Below are positions 12,164-12,239 of a stretch of DNA of 12,239 nt, one piece after another. Source of the DNA: MED-G116 sp038107835 (lineage in GTDB: Bacteria > Pseudomonadota > Alphaproteobacteria > Puniceispirillales > Puniceispirillaceae); NCBI GenBank assembly GCA_038107835.1, contig JAYNHH010000044.1, forward strand, positions 1 to 12,239, in the 5' to 3' direction. How positions within the stretch are numbered: the first letter of the stretch is position 1; every line of letters begins with the position of its first letter. A program made the position numbers and the translations under genes. The notes below the pieces were generated by a model that had not been told where the DNA came from, did not search any database, and saw only the letters and a program-made list of their open reading frames with translations.

Positions 12164-12239
12164 TGAGAAACCAGTATCTTGACCAGAAACCCGATGTTGA
12201 GGAGCTGATCACCAGCCATATGGAACTGGTGCGCCAGAT
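12163..12239 (+). CDS. fliA: RNA polymerase sigma factor FliA (sigma-28), N-terminal fragment cut by window edge
   Basis: Only 25 codons are present. The start is a GTG at 12163 that overlaps the flhG stop by one base (TAGTG), which implies coupled translation. The residues, from (V/M)RNQYLDQKP to ELITSHMELVRQ, fit the beginning of region 2 of sigma-70-family factors ('L-I-x-x-H-x-x-L-V'). The fixed order flhA-flhF-flhG-fliA in many polar flagellates makes FliA the likely identity. It would transcribe late flagellar genes and be inhibited by FlgM encoded at 4286-4585. Another sigma-70-type factor cannot be excluded from the fragment alone. Confidence 0.8.
   Translation, partial: MRNQYLDQKPDVEELITSHMELVRQ

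Noticed and set aside
1..12239. CRISPR arrays, insertion sequences, tRNA or rRNA genes, defence or prophage systems
   Set aside because: No regular repeat-spacer structure, transposase, integrase or RNA gene is visible. The window is almost fully occupied by flagellar genes; the phage-like module in the 373-residue protein is not enough to suggest a prophage.

Overview
The window is a flagellar biosynthesis cluster from a Gram-negative bacterium, chromosomal in character and with no mobile element. Flagellar rod, hook, P-ring and export genes, a FlgP/FlgT-type outer-membrane ring module, FlhF/FlhG and sigma-54 (-24/-12) promoters point to a motile, probably polarly flagellated pseudomonad-phylum bacterium (Pseudomonadota). 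The moderate GC content, the gene style and the DUF2802/DUF6115-like gene suggest a marine alphaproteobacterium (SAR116-like is one possibility). This placement is inference; no rRNA or other taxonomic marker is present.

Layout. (1) Positions 1-1786, minus strand: flgB-flgC-flgD-flgE in transcription order, with flgE cut by the left edge. (2) Positions 1787-1950: a divergent control region with two sigma-54 promoter matches, one per strand, that share one central TTGCAA. (3) Positions 1951-3413, plus strand: a two-gene unit joined by an ATGA overlap. It encodes an unrecognised 373-residue Ala/Glu-rich protein and a small lipoprotein. (4) Positions 3430-7626, minus strand: a long operon reading flgP (lipoprotein), flgT, a secreted LysM/FimV-like protein, flgA, flgM, a flgN-like gene and a DUF2802/DUF6115-like membrane protein. 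(5) Positions 7627-7963: a second divergent region with a sigma-54 promoter match for each direction. (6) Positions 7964-12239, plus strand: flhA-flhF-flhG and the first 25 codons of a fliA-like sigma factor.

How the genes work together. FlhA is the export gate of the flagellar type III secretion system. FlhF and FlhG set flagellar position and number. FliA (sigma-28) and FlgM (its secreted inhibitor) time late gene expression. FlgN-like is a probable chaperone for hook-filament junction proteins. FlgB and FlgC build the rod, and FlgD and FlgE the hook. FlgA assembles the P ring in the periplasm. FlgP and FlgT belong to the outer-membrane-associated ring/disk apparatus known from Vibrio and relatives, and the LysM-like protein encoded between flgT and flgA is a candidate additional periplasmic part. 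The sigma-54 matches sit in front of all four transcription units visible here.

Points of most interest: the mirror-symmetric overlapping sigma-54 promoters at 1899-1928; an FlhF that keeps its P-loop and TKLD motif but has lost the recognisable DTYR and DTAGR motifs, paired with an FlhG lacking an N-terminal FlhF-activating extension; the LysM-like protein in the flgP-flgT-flgA operon; and the uncharacterised 373-residue protein plus lipoprotein pair.
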